From: Moraxella sp. ZY210820
GTDB taxonomy: Bacteria; Pseudomonadota; Gammaproteobacteria; Pseudomonadales; Moraxellaceae
Length of the DNA: 64,000 bases
Assembly: GCF_030674635.1 (NCBI RefSeq)
Contig: NZ_CP089978.1
Coordinates: forward strand, 682,001 to 746,000
Reading direction: 5' to 3'
Under the pieces are notes generated by a model. It did no database searches, was not told the DNA's origin, and saw nothing but the letters and a program-made list of their open reading frames with translations. The translations under genes and the position numbers were made by a program. Shown here one piece after another: positions 17,916-26,323 of this stretch; within the stretch, counting starts at the first letter, position 1, and each line of letters opens with the position of its first letter.

Positions 17916-17927
17916 AGGCTGCCTGAA
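17916..17927 (+). other. Exact match to a Neisseriaceae DNA-uptake sequence dialect
   Basis: AGGCTGCCTGAA, the dialect reported for Simonsiella-type Neisseriaceae, lies inside a near-palindrome (TTTTCAGG-CTG-CCTGAAAA) just after a gene terminator, where uptake sequences typically sit. A second exact copy is at 25021-25032 and an 11-of-12 copy at 18648-18659. Confidence 0.55.
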
Positions 17928-17952
17928 AAACTTTAATTATCATTTTAAATAA

Positions 17953-17988
17953 TACCCAATCATCAAAATTCTCAATTTCCCACAATAT
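17953..17988 (+). promoter_or_regulatory. Upstream element shared with the nitroreductase gene
   Basis: Identical to 29075-29110 at 34 of 36 positions (TACCCAATCATCAAAATTCT... to CACAATAT), about 50 bases before the start of the flavin oxidoreductase gene. A possible -10 (TATACA at 17998) lies about ten bases downstream. Candidate operator or shared promoter. Confidence 0.5.
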
Positions 17989-18036
17989 CCAAAATTTTAT
18001 ACAATAGCCCAAAATTTACCTAAGAGATTTAAAACA

Positions 18037-19098
18037 ATGGCAAAAATCCGCAACCTTTTTACCCCCTTTTCTCTTAAAAATCTTGAACTCAAAAACCGCA
18101 TTGTAATGCCCCCAATGTGCCAATATTCTGCCAAAGATGGTGTACCAAACGACTGGCATTTGGTGCATTACACCAGTCGTGCGGTGGGCGGTGTGGGACT
18201 CATTATCGTTGAGATGACCAATGTTGCCCCAAACGGTCGCATTAGCCCAAATTGCTTGGGATTATGGAACGATGAGCAACAACACGCCTTTAAAAAATTG
18301 GTGGACAGCGTTCACGCACAAGGGGCAAAAATCGGCATTCAAATTGCCCACGCAGGCAGAAAAGCCCAAGATGAGCCAAACGCCGTTGCCCCAAGTCCTA
18401 TCCATTATGGTGAGCTTGACTATGCTGGGCAAAATCTCATCACACCAAGAGAATTGACCACAGCCGAAGTGAAAGACTTGGTACAAGCCTTTGCCGATTC
18501 AGTCAAACGAGCGGTGGAGGCAGGTTTTGATACCATTGAAATTCACGCTGCACACGGTTATTTGATTCATCAATTTTATTCGCCAAAATCCAATACTCGC
18601 ACCGATGAATACGGTCAAGACAAAGCCTTGTTTGGTGTGGAAATTATTCAGGCAGCCAAAAAAGTGATGCCTGCCGATATGCCTTTAATCGTGCGAATTT
18701 CCGCCCAAGAATACGGCAAAGATGGTTTTGACAGCGATTATGGCGTAGCGATTGCCAAGCGATTTTCTGACGCAGGGGCAGATGTGTTTGATGTGAGTGG
18801 TGGTGGCGATGGCGTACTACACAAAGGCAATCACCCAGAATTTTATGCAGGCTATCAGGTGGATTTTGCCCGCAAAGTCAAACAGGCAACAGCCAAACCT
18901 GTGATTGCGGTGGGAATGCTTGATAATCCGTCTGTGGCTGACCATATTTTGGGTATTGGCGATGCCGATTTGGTGGCGGTGGGGCGTGGGCTTTTGCGAG
19001 ACCCCTATTGGGTGTTAAACGCCCAATATCAGCAAAATGGGGCGGATAGCCAAGAAATGCAGTTTGTGCCAAGACAATATGTCAGAGGGTTTGCTTAA
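18037..19098 (+). CDS. NADH:flavin oxidoreductase of the old yellow enzyme family (YqjM/XenA-like)
   Basis: 353 residues, a TIM-barrel FMN enzyme. It has the YqjM-class signature cysteine in MPPMCQYSA, WHLVHYTSRAVGGVGLI, QIAHAGRKA, and the active-site pair in IHAAHGYLIHQFYSPKSN with RTDEYG. It reduces activated C=C bonds of electrophilic enones or nitro compounds with NAD(P)H. The upstream region shares a 36-base element with the nitroreductase at 29167, suggesting common control in an electrophile or redox response. Richer-GC codon use than the core genes, like its neighbour. Confidence 0.9.
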   Translation: MAKIRNLFTPFSLKNLELKNRIVMPPMCQYSAKDGVPNDWHLVHYTSRAVGGVGLIIVEMTNVAPNGRISPNCLGLWNDEQQHAFKKLVDSVHAQGAKIGIQIAHAGRKAQDEPNAVAPSPIHYGELDYAGQNLITPRELTTAEVKDLVQAFADSVKRAVEAGFDTIEIHAAHGYLIHQFYSPKSNTRTDEYGQDKALFGVEIIQAAKKVMPADMPLIVRISAQEYGKDGFDSDYGVAIAKRFSDAGADVFDVSGGGDGVLHKGNHPEFYAGYQVDFARKVKQATAKPVIAVGMLDNPSVADHILGIGDADLVAVGRGLLRDPYWVLNAQYQQNGADSQEMQFVPRQYVRGFA

Positions 19099-19122
19099 TC
19101 AATGAGCCATTTTTAATCATCA

Positions 19123-19159
19123 AGCCGTTGTCAAATTGACTTTGGACAACGGCTTTTTA
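19123..19159 (+). terminator. Terminator after the old yellow enzyme gene
   Basis: AGCCGTTGTC pairs with GACAACGGCT, followed by TTTTTA. Confidence 0.8.
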
Positions 19160-19261
19160 TTAGGGTGTGTTGAACATTGATAACATTATTTGTAAAAACG
19201 CCATCGTTATTTCTAAATGATTTTCAATGTAAATAGTGTTATAAAAGGGGGTATGCCCTAA

Positions 19262-20251
19262 TCAAATCAAGCTCAAAGCCGTCCGCTCAATCCCTTCCGA
19301 CATACTTACCTTTGGCACATAGCCCAAAACTTCCCTAGCCTTATCAATGTTTAATACCATATCAAAATTCAATGCCCCCACGCTATACGCGGTCAAAATC
19401 GGCTCTTTTTTGGTCAATTTTGACAGGCTTTCTAACCCCACCGCTACAGAGTGCAAAATCGGATACGGCACGGCTTTGATTTTAAAATCCATTTGTAATT
19501 CATCAACAAACAATTTATCCAGCACCGCCCTTAACGCCATCGGCTCGCCATTAGTGATATTAAACGCCTGTCCGCTGACATCATTTGGCAAATCTGCACG
19601 ACTGGCACACAGCATTGCCTCGACCACATTGTCAGCAAAAGTAAAATCCATCATTGCTTGTCCGCCACTGGGTAGGGGCAAAAACCCCTTTTGCTTGATG
19701 ACTTTTAACAATCTGGGTATCAATACTTGGTCGTATTGCCCAAAAATAGCACGAGGGCGGAGCATTACATAGCGTGTTTTAGGAAATTGTTGTGTCAGTT
19801 GCACAATGGCGTTTTCACCTTGTGCTTTGGTGTGGGCATAGTGATTGACATAACGGCTTGGGCGATAAGTCTCTTGAATATCAATATGATGATGATAATC
19901 AAAGTACAAAGACGGTGTGGAAATATGCACAAAAGACGGCACGCCTGCTATGCCTGCTTGTGTGGCAAGGGTTTGGGTTGCTTTTACATTGACCGCATAA
20001 AATTCATCATACGCTCCCCAAGGTGATGATAATGCCGCACAATGCCATATTGTATCGGCTGTTGCTACTAAGTGATTGGGCAAGGCTTGCTTTGCCAAAT
20101 CACAGGCATAAGTTTGACAACCCAAGGCGTTTAGTGTGTCCAGCACAGCTTGGTTTCGTCCCACGGCAATGACCTTAAACCCAAGTGCCAACGCCATATC
20201 ACAAGCACTTCGCCCAAGCCCACTGGTTGCCCCTGTGATTAAAATATTCAT
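19262..20251 (-). CDS. NAD(P)-dependent epimerase/3-beta-HSD-type reductase (OleD-like)
   Basis: 329 residues, extended short-chain dehydrogenase. It has the Rossmann motif GATSGLG (residues 7-13) and catalytic Tyr138-Lys142 in YAHTK. The overall type matches 3-beta-hydroxysteroid dehydrogenase/OleD-like ketoreductases that reduce beta-keto acids. It lies on the same strand as, and downstream of, the ketosynthase/glycosyltransferase cluster at 21254-25685, separated by a small unrelated gene and repeats. It probably supplies the reductive step of that pathway. The substrate is not known; sugar epimerase is a less likely alternative. Confidence 0.75.
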   Translation of the reverse strand: MNILITGATSGLGRSACDMALALGFKVIAVGRNQAVLDTLNALGCQTYACDLAKQALPNHLVATADTIWHCAALSSPWGAYDEFYAVNVKATQTLATQAGIAGVPSFVHISTPSLYFDYHHHIDIQETYRPSRYVNHYAHTKAQGENAIVQLTQQFPKTRYVMLRPRAIFGQYDQVLIPRLLKVIKQKGFLPLPSGGQAMMDFTFADNVVEAMLCASRADLPNDVSGQAFNITNGEPMALRAVLDKLFVDELQMDFKIKAVPYPILHSVAVGLESLSKLTKKEPILTAYSVGALNFDMVLNIDKAREVLGYVPKVSMSEGIERTALSLI

Positions 20252-20317
20252 TGATTACCTATTTATTTATAAAATACAGTCAATTGGTAGATGTCATAAA
20301 TTAAACCTTAATTTTAG

Positions 20318-20408
20318 TTCGTAGGTTGGGTTTTTGTACGAAACCCAACATTTTAAGCTAAGCCTTGAATCTGTTGGGTATCGCTATCGCTCTACCCAAC
20401 CTACGAGC
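20318..20408. repeat. Palindromic repeat pair (CGTAGGTTGGG type)
   Basis: Two adjacent inverted structures: CGTAGGTTGGGTTT...AAACCCAACA, then a 38-base block ending TACCCAACCTACGAGC. The second block is the exact reverse complement of 21174-21211. It occupies the gap between the reductase and the DUF1877-like gene. Confidence 0.7.
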
Positions 20409-20483
20409 TTTTTAATGGTTGAAACGGCTTTACAACAATAACATAAAAATGATTTTTTAGGTAATTTTTTTTGTGAAAAATAA

Positions 20484-20518
20484 AAACCCTTAACTAAAAT
20501 TAAAAGTTAAGGGTTTTT
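20484..20518 (-). terminator. Bidirectional terminator below the DUF1877-like gene
   Basis: AAACCCTTAAC pairs with GTTAAGGGTTT, flanked by A and T runs, directly after the stop of the gene at 20531. Confidence 0.75.
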
Positions 20519-20530
20519 TATTAAGGAAAG

Positions 20531-20974
20531 TTATATCATCCAAGTTATTATTACTAAATTATTGGCTTTAGCATACTCAAAATATTCTTTCATGCCCACT
20601 AAGAACCCATAGAATCTCTCTTGATCATTCTCATCTTGTGATGAATATTCTATCTCTGAAGCCACTTGCAATAAATCTTCATCATTAAAGCTATCCAAAA
20701 CTATTTCAAGACCTTCTTCATCATACATTCCACCAGCATCCACTTGCAAAATAGATAAAGGTTCAACATAGCTAAAAATTGCCCCTAACGAATTACCCGT
20801 TTCGTATAAATAATCCATAAAATCTCTAGCATAAAAATCTAAATCCATATATTGAATTTCTTTTGAGTCTGTATATCTGTTACTTTCTACATAATCAGAA
20901 AAATCTAACTTCCCTGATTTAATTTCTTCAAATTTTTCTTTGGTAGCTGTTATATAGCATACAGACATAGACAT
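20531..20974 (-). CDS. DUF1877-like small cytosolic protein
   Basis: About 147 residues, acidic, no signal peptide. The opening MSMSVCYITATKEKFEEI and the C-terminal FYGFLVGMKEYFEYAKANNLVIITW resemble the YfbM/DUF1877 group, whose function is unknown. The start is set at the third-codon ATG (20974) because AAGGAG then sits seven bases upstream. It is AT-rich compared with the lipid-cluster genes on either side and lies within that cluster between two repeats, so it looks like a later insertion. Confidence 0.55.
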   Translation of the reverse strand: MSMSVCYITATKEKFEEIKSGKLDFSDYVESNRYTDSKEIQYMDLDFYARDFMDYLYETGNSLGAIFSYVEPLSILQVDAGGMYDEEGLEIVLDSFNDEDLLQVASEIEYSSQDENDQERFYGFLVGMKEYFEYAKANNLVIITWMI

Positions 20975-21122
20975 AATCATTCTCCTTGTTAATTTAAGAA
21001 GATTTAATTATAACACTGTAAAGAAAAAAATACAATGTATAATTGAAAAAAAGTTTGTTATACCCACCGAACCCCAAATATGATACAATATCAACCCAAT
21101 ACCATATCACAAAATACCACCA

Positions 21123-21173
21123 ATGGCATACTCACAAGACTACCGACAAATGATACTCACCAAACTTAAATCA
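21123..21173 (+). mobile_element. Remnant of an IS630-type transposase start
   Basis: The 17 codons MAYSQDYRQMILTKLKS look like the N-terminus of an IS630-family helix-turn-helix transposase. The frame then runs into the palindromic repeat at 21174. No further transposase sequence follows, so only a scar remains. Confidence 0.45.
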
Positions 21174-21211
21174 GCTCGTAGGTTGGGTAGAGCGATAGCG
21201 ATACCCAACAG
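21174..21211. repeat. 38-base repeat, inverted copy of 20371-20408
   Basis: GCTCGTAGGTTGGGTAGAGC and following bases to CCCAACAG form an exact inverted match with 20371-20408, flanking the DUF1877-like gene as an inverted pair. Confidence 0.75.
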
Positions 21212-21253
21212 ATTTAAAATTTAAAAATAAAATATTCATTGATTACCCATCGT

Positions 21254-22243
21254 TTAAATTTGCCAAATTGCCCCCGCCAAAGTCAACCCCGCCCCTGTGC
21301 CAACAAGTGCCACCGTTTTGCCCTGTTGCCATTGCCCTGTGCTGACCGCTTCGTGTAGCACCGTGGGCAAGGAGGCGGAAACTTGATTGCCGTGTGTGGG
21401 ATAAATATTGATGACTTTTTGTGGGGCAATGCCCAAGCGTTTGATTAAATGACTCATACCCAAATGGCTGGCTTGATGCACAAGCCATAAATCTATCTTT
21501 TGGATTGTTAAAGGATTTTTGGGTGTGTTTAATAAATTATCCAAAAAAGCTGGCAACACTTCGCTGGTTTTTTTAAATACCCCATAGCCGTCCATTTTAA
21601 AATAAAAATCGTCTTCACACATTCCTGTTTTGGGGTTTCTTGCAGTGCCACCTGCCTGAATTTGACAATATTCAATGCCGTCAGGATAACTTTTCATCAA
21701 AAATCCGAGCAGTCCGCCGTCATTGTCCGCCCCTTTTTCCAAAATGACACAACTTGCCCCATCGCCAAAAATGAGTGCCGTTTCATCGTCTTGCCAATTT
21801 AGCCCACGAGATGCCAAATCGGACGCACAAATGGCAATGCGTTTATAACAACCCATATTCAATAACGCTCCTGCCTGTTGCAAAGCAGGCAAAAAGCCCA
21901 CGCAACTGGCATTGACATCATAGCCCGCTCCTTGCCAATTTAAGTGTGCAAAGATATGGCTTGCGGTGCTAGGCAGAGCTTGTTGTGGTACGCCATTGAC
22001 CGCAATCAACAAATCAATATCGGATAAAGACAAATTGGCATTTTGGCAAGCATTTAAAATTGCTTGACCTGCCAACCCAGCTTGGGTTAAGTGCAAATCG
22101 GCGTGATGACGATACAGAATGCCACTTCTTTTTTGCACATAGCCGTCTGGTTTGTTTAGGCGTTTATCAAGCTCGCCAGAATGGATTTTTTGTGTGGGTA
22201 ATGCCTTGCCTGTGGCGATGAGTTTAAGAGAGAATGGGGTCAT
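21254..22243 (-). CDS. 3-oxoacyl-ACP synthase III-type ketosynthase (FabH/OleA-like)
   Basis: 329 residues from the ATG at 22243. That start overlaps the TAA of the upstream PAP2 gene (TAATG) and sits after AAGGTG. It is a thiolase-fold ketosynthase III with a complete catalytic triad: Cys114 (NASCVGFL), His256 (LVHQASH) and Asn286 (HGNQVSAS). FabH-type enzymes start fatty-acid synthesis; OleA-type enzymes join two acyl chains. Its place in a glycosyltransferase/adenylate-forming cluster, rather than a fatty-acid operon, argues for a specialised lipid. Last gene of the overlapping operon. Confidence 0.82.
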   Translation of the reverse strand: MTPFSLKLIATGKALPTQKIHSGELDKRLNKPDGYVQKRSGILYRHHADLHLTQAGLAGQAILNACQNANLSLSDIDLLIAVNGVPQQALPSTASHIFAHLNWQGAGYDVNASCVGFLPALQQAGALLNMGCYKRIAICASDLASRGLNWQDDETALIFGDGASCVILEKGADNDGGLLGFLMKSYPDGIEYCQIQAGGTARNPKTGMCEDDFYFKMDGYGVFKKTSEVLPAFLDNLLNTPKNPLTIQKIDLWLVHQASHLGMSHLIKRLGIAPQKVINIYPTHGNQVSASLPTVLHEAVSTGQWQQGKTVALVGTGAGLTLAGAIWQI

Positions 22244-23079
22244 TATTGCACCTTTTGATAACAACTGATAAAAATTAAAATGCCAATTGCCAAGATGATT
22301 CCTGCCAATAAATCTACACCATAATGAAAAGCAAAATATTGCGTAGAAATGATAAGACCTATGGTAATAGGCAATAATGCCAAGCCAATTTTATGGCATT
22401 TTTTAATAAAGAAAAATCCGTTAATCAATACCGCAAATCCTGTATGTAAACTGGGAAATGCGTCAATCCCAACAATCAAAGGTTTGTTGGCGTTCATTAA
22501 AAATGTTGTGATATATCCGCCTGTATTGGGAAAATAAAACACATCAGGATATGCCAAATAACCGCCTTGTGCAGGAATCACCAAATAACCCATATATCCT
22601 ACAACAAACATTATCGCCAAACCAAAACTAAATAATTGATAATGCTGTTTATGATTTTTAAACCAAAAATAACACGACAAAATTTGCAATGGAAATAATG
22701 CCAAATAACACAATGCCAAATATTCAGACAGCCACACGGGGCGGTAAGTGAAATAAAGCGGTAAACTTTGCCCAAAAATCCAAGTATCTAATTGGTATAA
22801 TTTATCATCAAAACGATAAGGAATAATGTTGCCAATTAAAGAAAACATTGGAAAAATCACATAAGACAATAATAAAACAGCAAAACCAACAAAACGCCCA
22901 TTTTTTGTTTTGAGTATCAATGGTATGAGTACACTTAATAGTGTCAGTGAAACAAAATGACGAGGTTCAAAGTGGTCAAATTGTCCAATCCCAATCATCA
23001 TTATCATCATACAAAAAACCACGCACCCATATAGCGTGATGATAAATGGGTTTGGTATTTGATATTTTAACCAAGTCAT
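22243..23079 (-). CDS. PAP2-superfamily integral membrane phosphatase/phosphotransferase
   Basis: 278 residues with about six membrane helices. It has the PAP2 motifs IDAFPSLHTGFAVL (second motif, Ser-His) and AFHYGVDLLAGIILA (third motif, His...Asp). The first KxxxxxxRP motif is not evident. This pattern resembles the PAP2_3 subgroup (inositol-phosphoceramide-synthase-like), which moves phospho-head groups between lipids rather than only hydrolysing them. The start ATG overlaps the glycosyltransferase TGA (ATGA) and its stop overlaps the ketosynthase start, so translation is coupled. Confidence 0.8.
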   Translation of the reverse strand: MTWLKYQIPNPFIITLYGCVVFCMMIMMIGIGQFDHFEPRHFVSLTLLSVLIPLILKTKNGRFVGFAVLLLSYVIFPMFSLIGNIIPYRFDDKLYQLDTWIFGQSLPLYFTYRPVWLSEYLALCYLALFPLQILSCYFWFKNHKQHYQLFSFGLAIMFVVGYMGYLVIPAQGGYLAYPDVFYFPNTGGYITTFLMNANKPLIVGIDAFPSLHTGFAVLINGFFFIKKCHKIGLALLPITIGLIISTQYFAFHYGVDLLAGIILAIGILIFISCYQKVQ

Positions 23080-24380
23080 TTTGTATTATTATCCAAACAA
23101 TCACTTGCTTTATCAATATCATTGTGTTTGCCCATCTTGATAATTTTTAGGCAGGCTTGATCAATACCTGTGGGCGTGATTTGTTGTGCGATACTTTGGC
23201 AATGATGAGATAAGTTTTGGTTATTGATAAGATTTTTTAAAGCCTTGATGACGGTATCCACCTGATAGGCTTTGGGTAAAATTTCTACCGCCACACCAAG
23301 CGATACGGCACGGCTGGCATTGTCAAATTGGTCAAAGGCACAGGGGCGAATGAGCTGTGGCACGCCTGATTTTAGGGCAACTGCGGTATTGCCAATGCCA
23401 CCGTGATGTACAAACACGGCTACTTTAGGCAAAATTTGCTCATACGCCACATAATCCACCGCCAAAATACTATTGGGCAAATTGGTAGGCAACTGCTCCT
23501 TGATATGGCTGACAAAAATCGCCCGAATGCCCATTTTTTCACAAACCAAGCGTGAAGTGGCAAAAAACTGTTGGGCATTGGCGGTTGCCGTCCCTGCACA
23601 AAACAACACAGGCTTGTCGCCTTCTTGTAAAAAGTTCATTATCTTTGTGGAGAGTTCGCCTGACTGCTGATGCTCATAAAAAGGAAATCCGACCACTTCA
23701 ATATCCGCCCAATCAGGCTGTCTTGGGGCAAACCGCTCATCAAACAAACTAAGCACCAAATCCGCCTGATTGACCCACTGTATCATCGGTACTGCCAAAG
23801 GTGCCAATCCATAATCGGCACGCAAGCGGTTGATAGGCTTGGTGAAATTAGGACGAAATACCGCCCAATCCACCCACCGCCAAAACAGGCGATTTAGGGT
23901 GGGATTTTGCCATTGGGTTAAATTGTCCAATATCGGTAAGGCTCGCCCCATACGCTGTACTGAATAAATGGCAAGGGGCGACAAATGCACATTGACAAAA
24001 GGGAGGCGGTATTTTTCGGCAAAAATATGCGGAGCAGGGTTCATCACACCACCAATCACGACCGTTTGATTTGGAGCGATGTCTTTTTCCATCTCATTGA
24101 TAATTAAGGGAATAATTCTGGTCATTACCGCCACAATTTGACGAATGGACGACAAGGGGCGATTGTCATTGAGTGCAGACAAGGCTTGATAATACAGCTC
24201 ATTTGTCCCCACAGGCACAAAGCGAACGCCTTTGGGGGCAAACTGAGCAAACAAGGGCGTGCCATAGACAATGGCGTGATGACCTAATTTGGTAAGACCT
24301 TCTGCCAACGCCATAAAAGGCAAAACATCGCCGTGACTGCCTGCGGTGGCAATCAAATAAGTGGTGGGTGTTAATGTCAT
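23076..24380 (-). CDS. Family-1 (UGT/MGT-like) glycosyltransferase
   Basis: 434 residues, GT-B fold. The N-terminus IATAGSHGDVLPFMALAEGL is typical of sterol/lipid glucosyltransferases and rhamnosyltransferase RhlB. The C-terminal donor site has HHGGIGNTAVALKSGVPQ and FDQFDNA. These enzymes transfer an activated sugar to a hydrophobic acceptor at the cytoplasmic side of the membrane. It starts three bases after the adenylate-forming enzyme ends and overlaps the PAP2 gene by four bases, so it belongs to the same transcript. Acceptor is likely the lipid made by the cluster (inference). Confidence 0.85.
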   Translation of the reverse strand: MTLTPTTYLIATAGSHGDVLPFMALAEGLTKLGHHAIVYGTPLFAQFAPKGVRFVPVGTNELYYQALSALNDNRPLSSIRQIVAVMTRIIPLIINEMEKDIAPNQTVVIGGVMNPAPHIFAEKYRLPFVNVHLSPLAIYSVQRMGRALPILDNLTQWQNPTLNRLFWRWVDWAVFRPNFTKPINRLRADYGLAPLAVPMIQWVNQADLVLSLFDERFAPRQPDWADIEVVGFPFYEHQQSGELSTKIMNFLQEGDKPVLFCAGTATANAQQFFATSRLVCEKMGIRAIFVSHIKEQLPTNLPNSILAVDYVAYEQILPKVAVFVHHGGIGNTAVALKSGVPQLIRPCAFDQFDNASRAVSLGVAVEILPKAYQVDTVIKALKNLINNQNLSHHCQSIAQQITPTGIDQACLKIIKMGKHNDIDKASDCLDNNTK

Positions 24381-24383
24381 TTC

Positions 24384-25685
24384 TTATCGCTCCGCCAATT
24401 GGACAATCCGCCTTTTTTTCTTATCAAAACTTTGGGTGGGGATTTGATTGTGCCATTGCCAAACAATATTCCCACTATCAATGCCTTGCGTATTTAAAAA
24501 TTCATTAAAAGACAGCCTGAAATGTTCCCAATCAGCATTGTCCAGTTGTGCGGTTAAAGTTAGACAATTGCCTGCTTGTTCAAGGCGATAATCCCTATCC
24601 AAAGGCAAAGAAAGGGCGATGATGCGTGAAATGCTGTCGGCAAAAATCTGTTTATCGCCAAATTTTAGCCCGTCGTCGCTACGCCCTTCAATATGCGAGA
24701 GTGCCAAACACGCAGAGCCACACGGACAAGGGGTGGGCTTGACGGTGAGCACATCGTTTAACACATAACGGACAATCGGCTGAGTGGTGCGAGAAAAGTC
24801 AGTGATGATAGGCATAAAGTGCTTGTCATCAAGCCATTGTTTTTCAATATAGACAAACTCTTCATTCAAATGCAAAGTGCCGTGTGAGCAAGTGCTTGCC
24901 AAAAAACCTTCGGTGGCTTGATACACTTCGTGCAGATTGGGGAAAATTTGAGCGATGGCTTGGCGGTCGGCAAAAGTAAGCACTTCGGCACAAGAAATCA
25001 CTTTTTTGGGCGAGATTTTCAGGCTGCCTGAACGCACTTCGTCCGCAATGGCTCGCAAGACTTGGGCAGGGGCGACAATGATGGTCGGGTTTTGCGTAGC
25101 GAGTTTGGCAAGCAGTGTTTCAAACGGCAAAAGCAAATCATAATAGGCAAATTCAATGCACGGCGTGGTCACGGCTTTGTACAAATTGCTATTGGCTCGC
25201 AAAAACAAGGCAACTTTTTCGCCTGTGAACAGTCCATCAGGGAGCATTTTGGCAAGCATAATCCCTGCCCATTTGGCTTGTTCATTTGGCGATACCAAAA
25301 ACAGTCCTCGCTCGCCTGTTGTGCCTGATGATAAGCCCACGCTGATGCCATTGTTTAAAGTGGGGCTAAAATTACGGTCTTGTTCGGCTTTAAGTGCCAA
25401 GGCAAAGGCGGTGTCTTTGTTGATGTTTTGGGTGTTCATTGTGTTAAATTCTTTTAACATCAATGATTTATCCATTGTAGGTAATTGAGCGAAAATGGCT
25501 GGATTAAATGTCCAATCATCGCCAAAATGCGTTTTTAATAGGGCAGAAAAATAAGGGCTTTGGCGTAAAGTTTGCTTAAAAAATCGGCTTAATTGCTTAG
25601 CTTGGTGGTACTCTAAATCCGCTCGGCTGACGAAAGTTAGGCGTTTGGTGCGGTGGTAGCTGACAAGTAGGGGTAGTAGGTTCAT
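24384..25685 (-). CDS. Adenylate-forming enzyme, F390-synthetase-related (PaaK-like)
   Basis: 433 residues. It has the adenylate-forming P-loop SSGTTG (residues 119-124), a YQATEG motif typical of the phenylacetate-CoA ligase/coenzyme-F390-synthetase branch, and a CPCGSACLALSHIEGRSDD segment. It would activate a carboxylic acid as an acyl-AMP. It belongs to the F390 synthetase-related clade with no known product. First gene of the overlapping minus-strand operon; an exact uptake-like 12-mer lies inside it (25021-25032). Richer-GC codons than core genes. Confidence 0.8.
   Translation of the reverse strand: MNLLPLLVSYHRTKRLTFVSRADLEYHQAKQLSRFFKQTLRQSPYFSALLKTHFGDDWTFNPAIFAQLPTMDKSLMLKEFNTMNTQNINKDTAFALALKAEQDRNFSPTLNNGISVGLSSGTTGERGLFLVSPNEQAKWAGIMLAKMLPDGLFTGEKVALFLRANSNLYKAVTTPCIEFAYYDLLLPFETLLAKLATQNPTIIVAPAQVLRAIADEVRSGSLKISPKKVISCAEVLTFADRQAIAQIFPNLHEVYQATEGFLASTCSHGTLHLNEEFVYIEKQWLDDKHFMPIITDFSRTTQPIVRYVLNDVLTVKPTPCPCGSACLALSHIEGRSDDGLKFGDKQIFADSISRIIALSLPLDRDYRLEQAGNCLTLTAQLDNADWEHFRLSFNEFLNTQGIDSGNIVWQWHNQIPTQSFDKKKRRIVQLAER
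25021..25032 (+). other. Second exact AGGCTGCCTGAA uptake-like 12-mer
   Basis: Same 12-mer as 17916-17927, here inside a coding region. Near matches (AGACAGCCTGAA at 24513; 11 of 12 at 18648-18659 on the minus strand) also fall in this segment. Confidence 0.5.
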
Positions 25686-25700
25686 TTTGGTTGGAGGGTT

Positions 25701-25976
25701 TTAAGCAATACTTAATTCACTATGACTGCCCAAGCGGTGCAAAAGTAGGTCGTTGTCGCCCATCAATTCATAAATCAGCACCAAATCAGGCTTAATATGA
25801 CAATCCATACAGCCTTGCCATTCGCCTTTTAGGGGGTGATTGGCATAACGAGCAGGCATTGGCAAGCCGTTAATCAAGCAATTCATCACTTCTATCCATT
25901 GTGGTGCAACAAGGCTCAAAGTGTGTTTTTTAATGTCTCTTTTAAATTGCTTGGTTATCAATACCGACTTAGCCAC
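25701..25976 (-). CDS. yafQ: YafQ-family mRNA-interferase toxin
   Basis: About 91 residues from GTG at 25976, chosen because it follows AGGAG, gives the usual family length and overlaps the antitoxin by eight bases. An in-frame ATG at 26018 would add an atypical extension. RelE-fold toxin with the YafQ catalytic set visible: His in HPLKGEW, the DCHIKPD block (His and Asp) and His in GSHSEL. Such toxins cleave mRNA on the ribosome. It is the downstream partner of the DinJ/RelB-like antitoxin and lies inside the lipid-biosynthesis region. Confidence 0.85.
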   Translation of the reverse strand: MAKSVLITKQFKRDIKKHTLSLVAPQWIEVMNCLINGLPMPARYANHPLKGEWQGCMDCHIKPDLVLIYELMGDNDLLLHRLGSHSELSIA

Positions 25977-26259
25977 AGGAGAGCTCCTGCAATGCTTCAA
26001 TGACATTATCAGCTTCAAATTTCTCCAAAACCCCTGCTTGATAATCTGTTCGCCCTTGACGAATTGCCTGTGCGGTCAGTTCATTGGGTGTGATTGCCAT
26101 TGTGCGTTTTTCAAAAGACAAAGGCAAACTGCCTGTGTCTGCCACCTGTTTTAAAATCAATCGCATAAATTGGCTTGGTGTCATACCAAAACTTTCAATC
26201 ACACCAAATGCTTGTGCTTTTAAGTTTTCATCAAGTCGCAAATTAAAATTTGTGGTCAT
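25969..26259 (-). CDS. dinJ: RelB/DinJ-family antitoxin
   Basis: 96 residues. The N-terminal ribbon-helix-helix (TTNFNLRLDENLKAQAFGVI...MTPSQFMRLIL) is typical of DinJ, and the C-terminal part would wrap the toxin. Antitoxin precedes toxin, overlapping by eight bases, the standard order. It neutralises YafQ and represses the operon. The pair sits between the MBL-fold hydrolase and the adenylate-forming enzyme on the same strand and may separate or share their transcript. Confidence 0.87.
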   Translation of the reverse strand: MTTNFNLRLDENLKAQAFGVIESFGMTPSQFMRLILKQVADTGSLPLSFEKRTMAITPNELTAQAIRQGRTDYQAGVLEKFEADNVIEALQELSCG

Positions 26260-26323
26260 CAGCGCACCTATTCAAGATATGTTTTACATTGTGATTCTAT
26301 TGTATGTCATTTGTTTTGCAAAA

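Noticed and set aside
17911..17930. TTTTCAGG-CTG-CCTGAAAA read only as a terminator
   Set aside because: A separate strong terminator lies immediately before it, and the exact 12-mer recurs inside a coding region at 25021, which fits an uptake sequence better.
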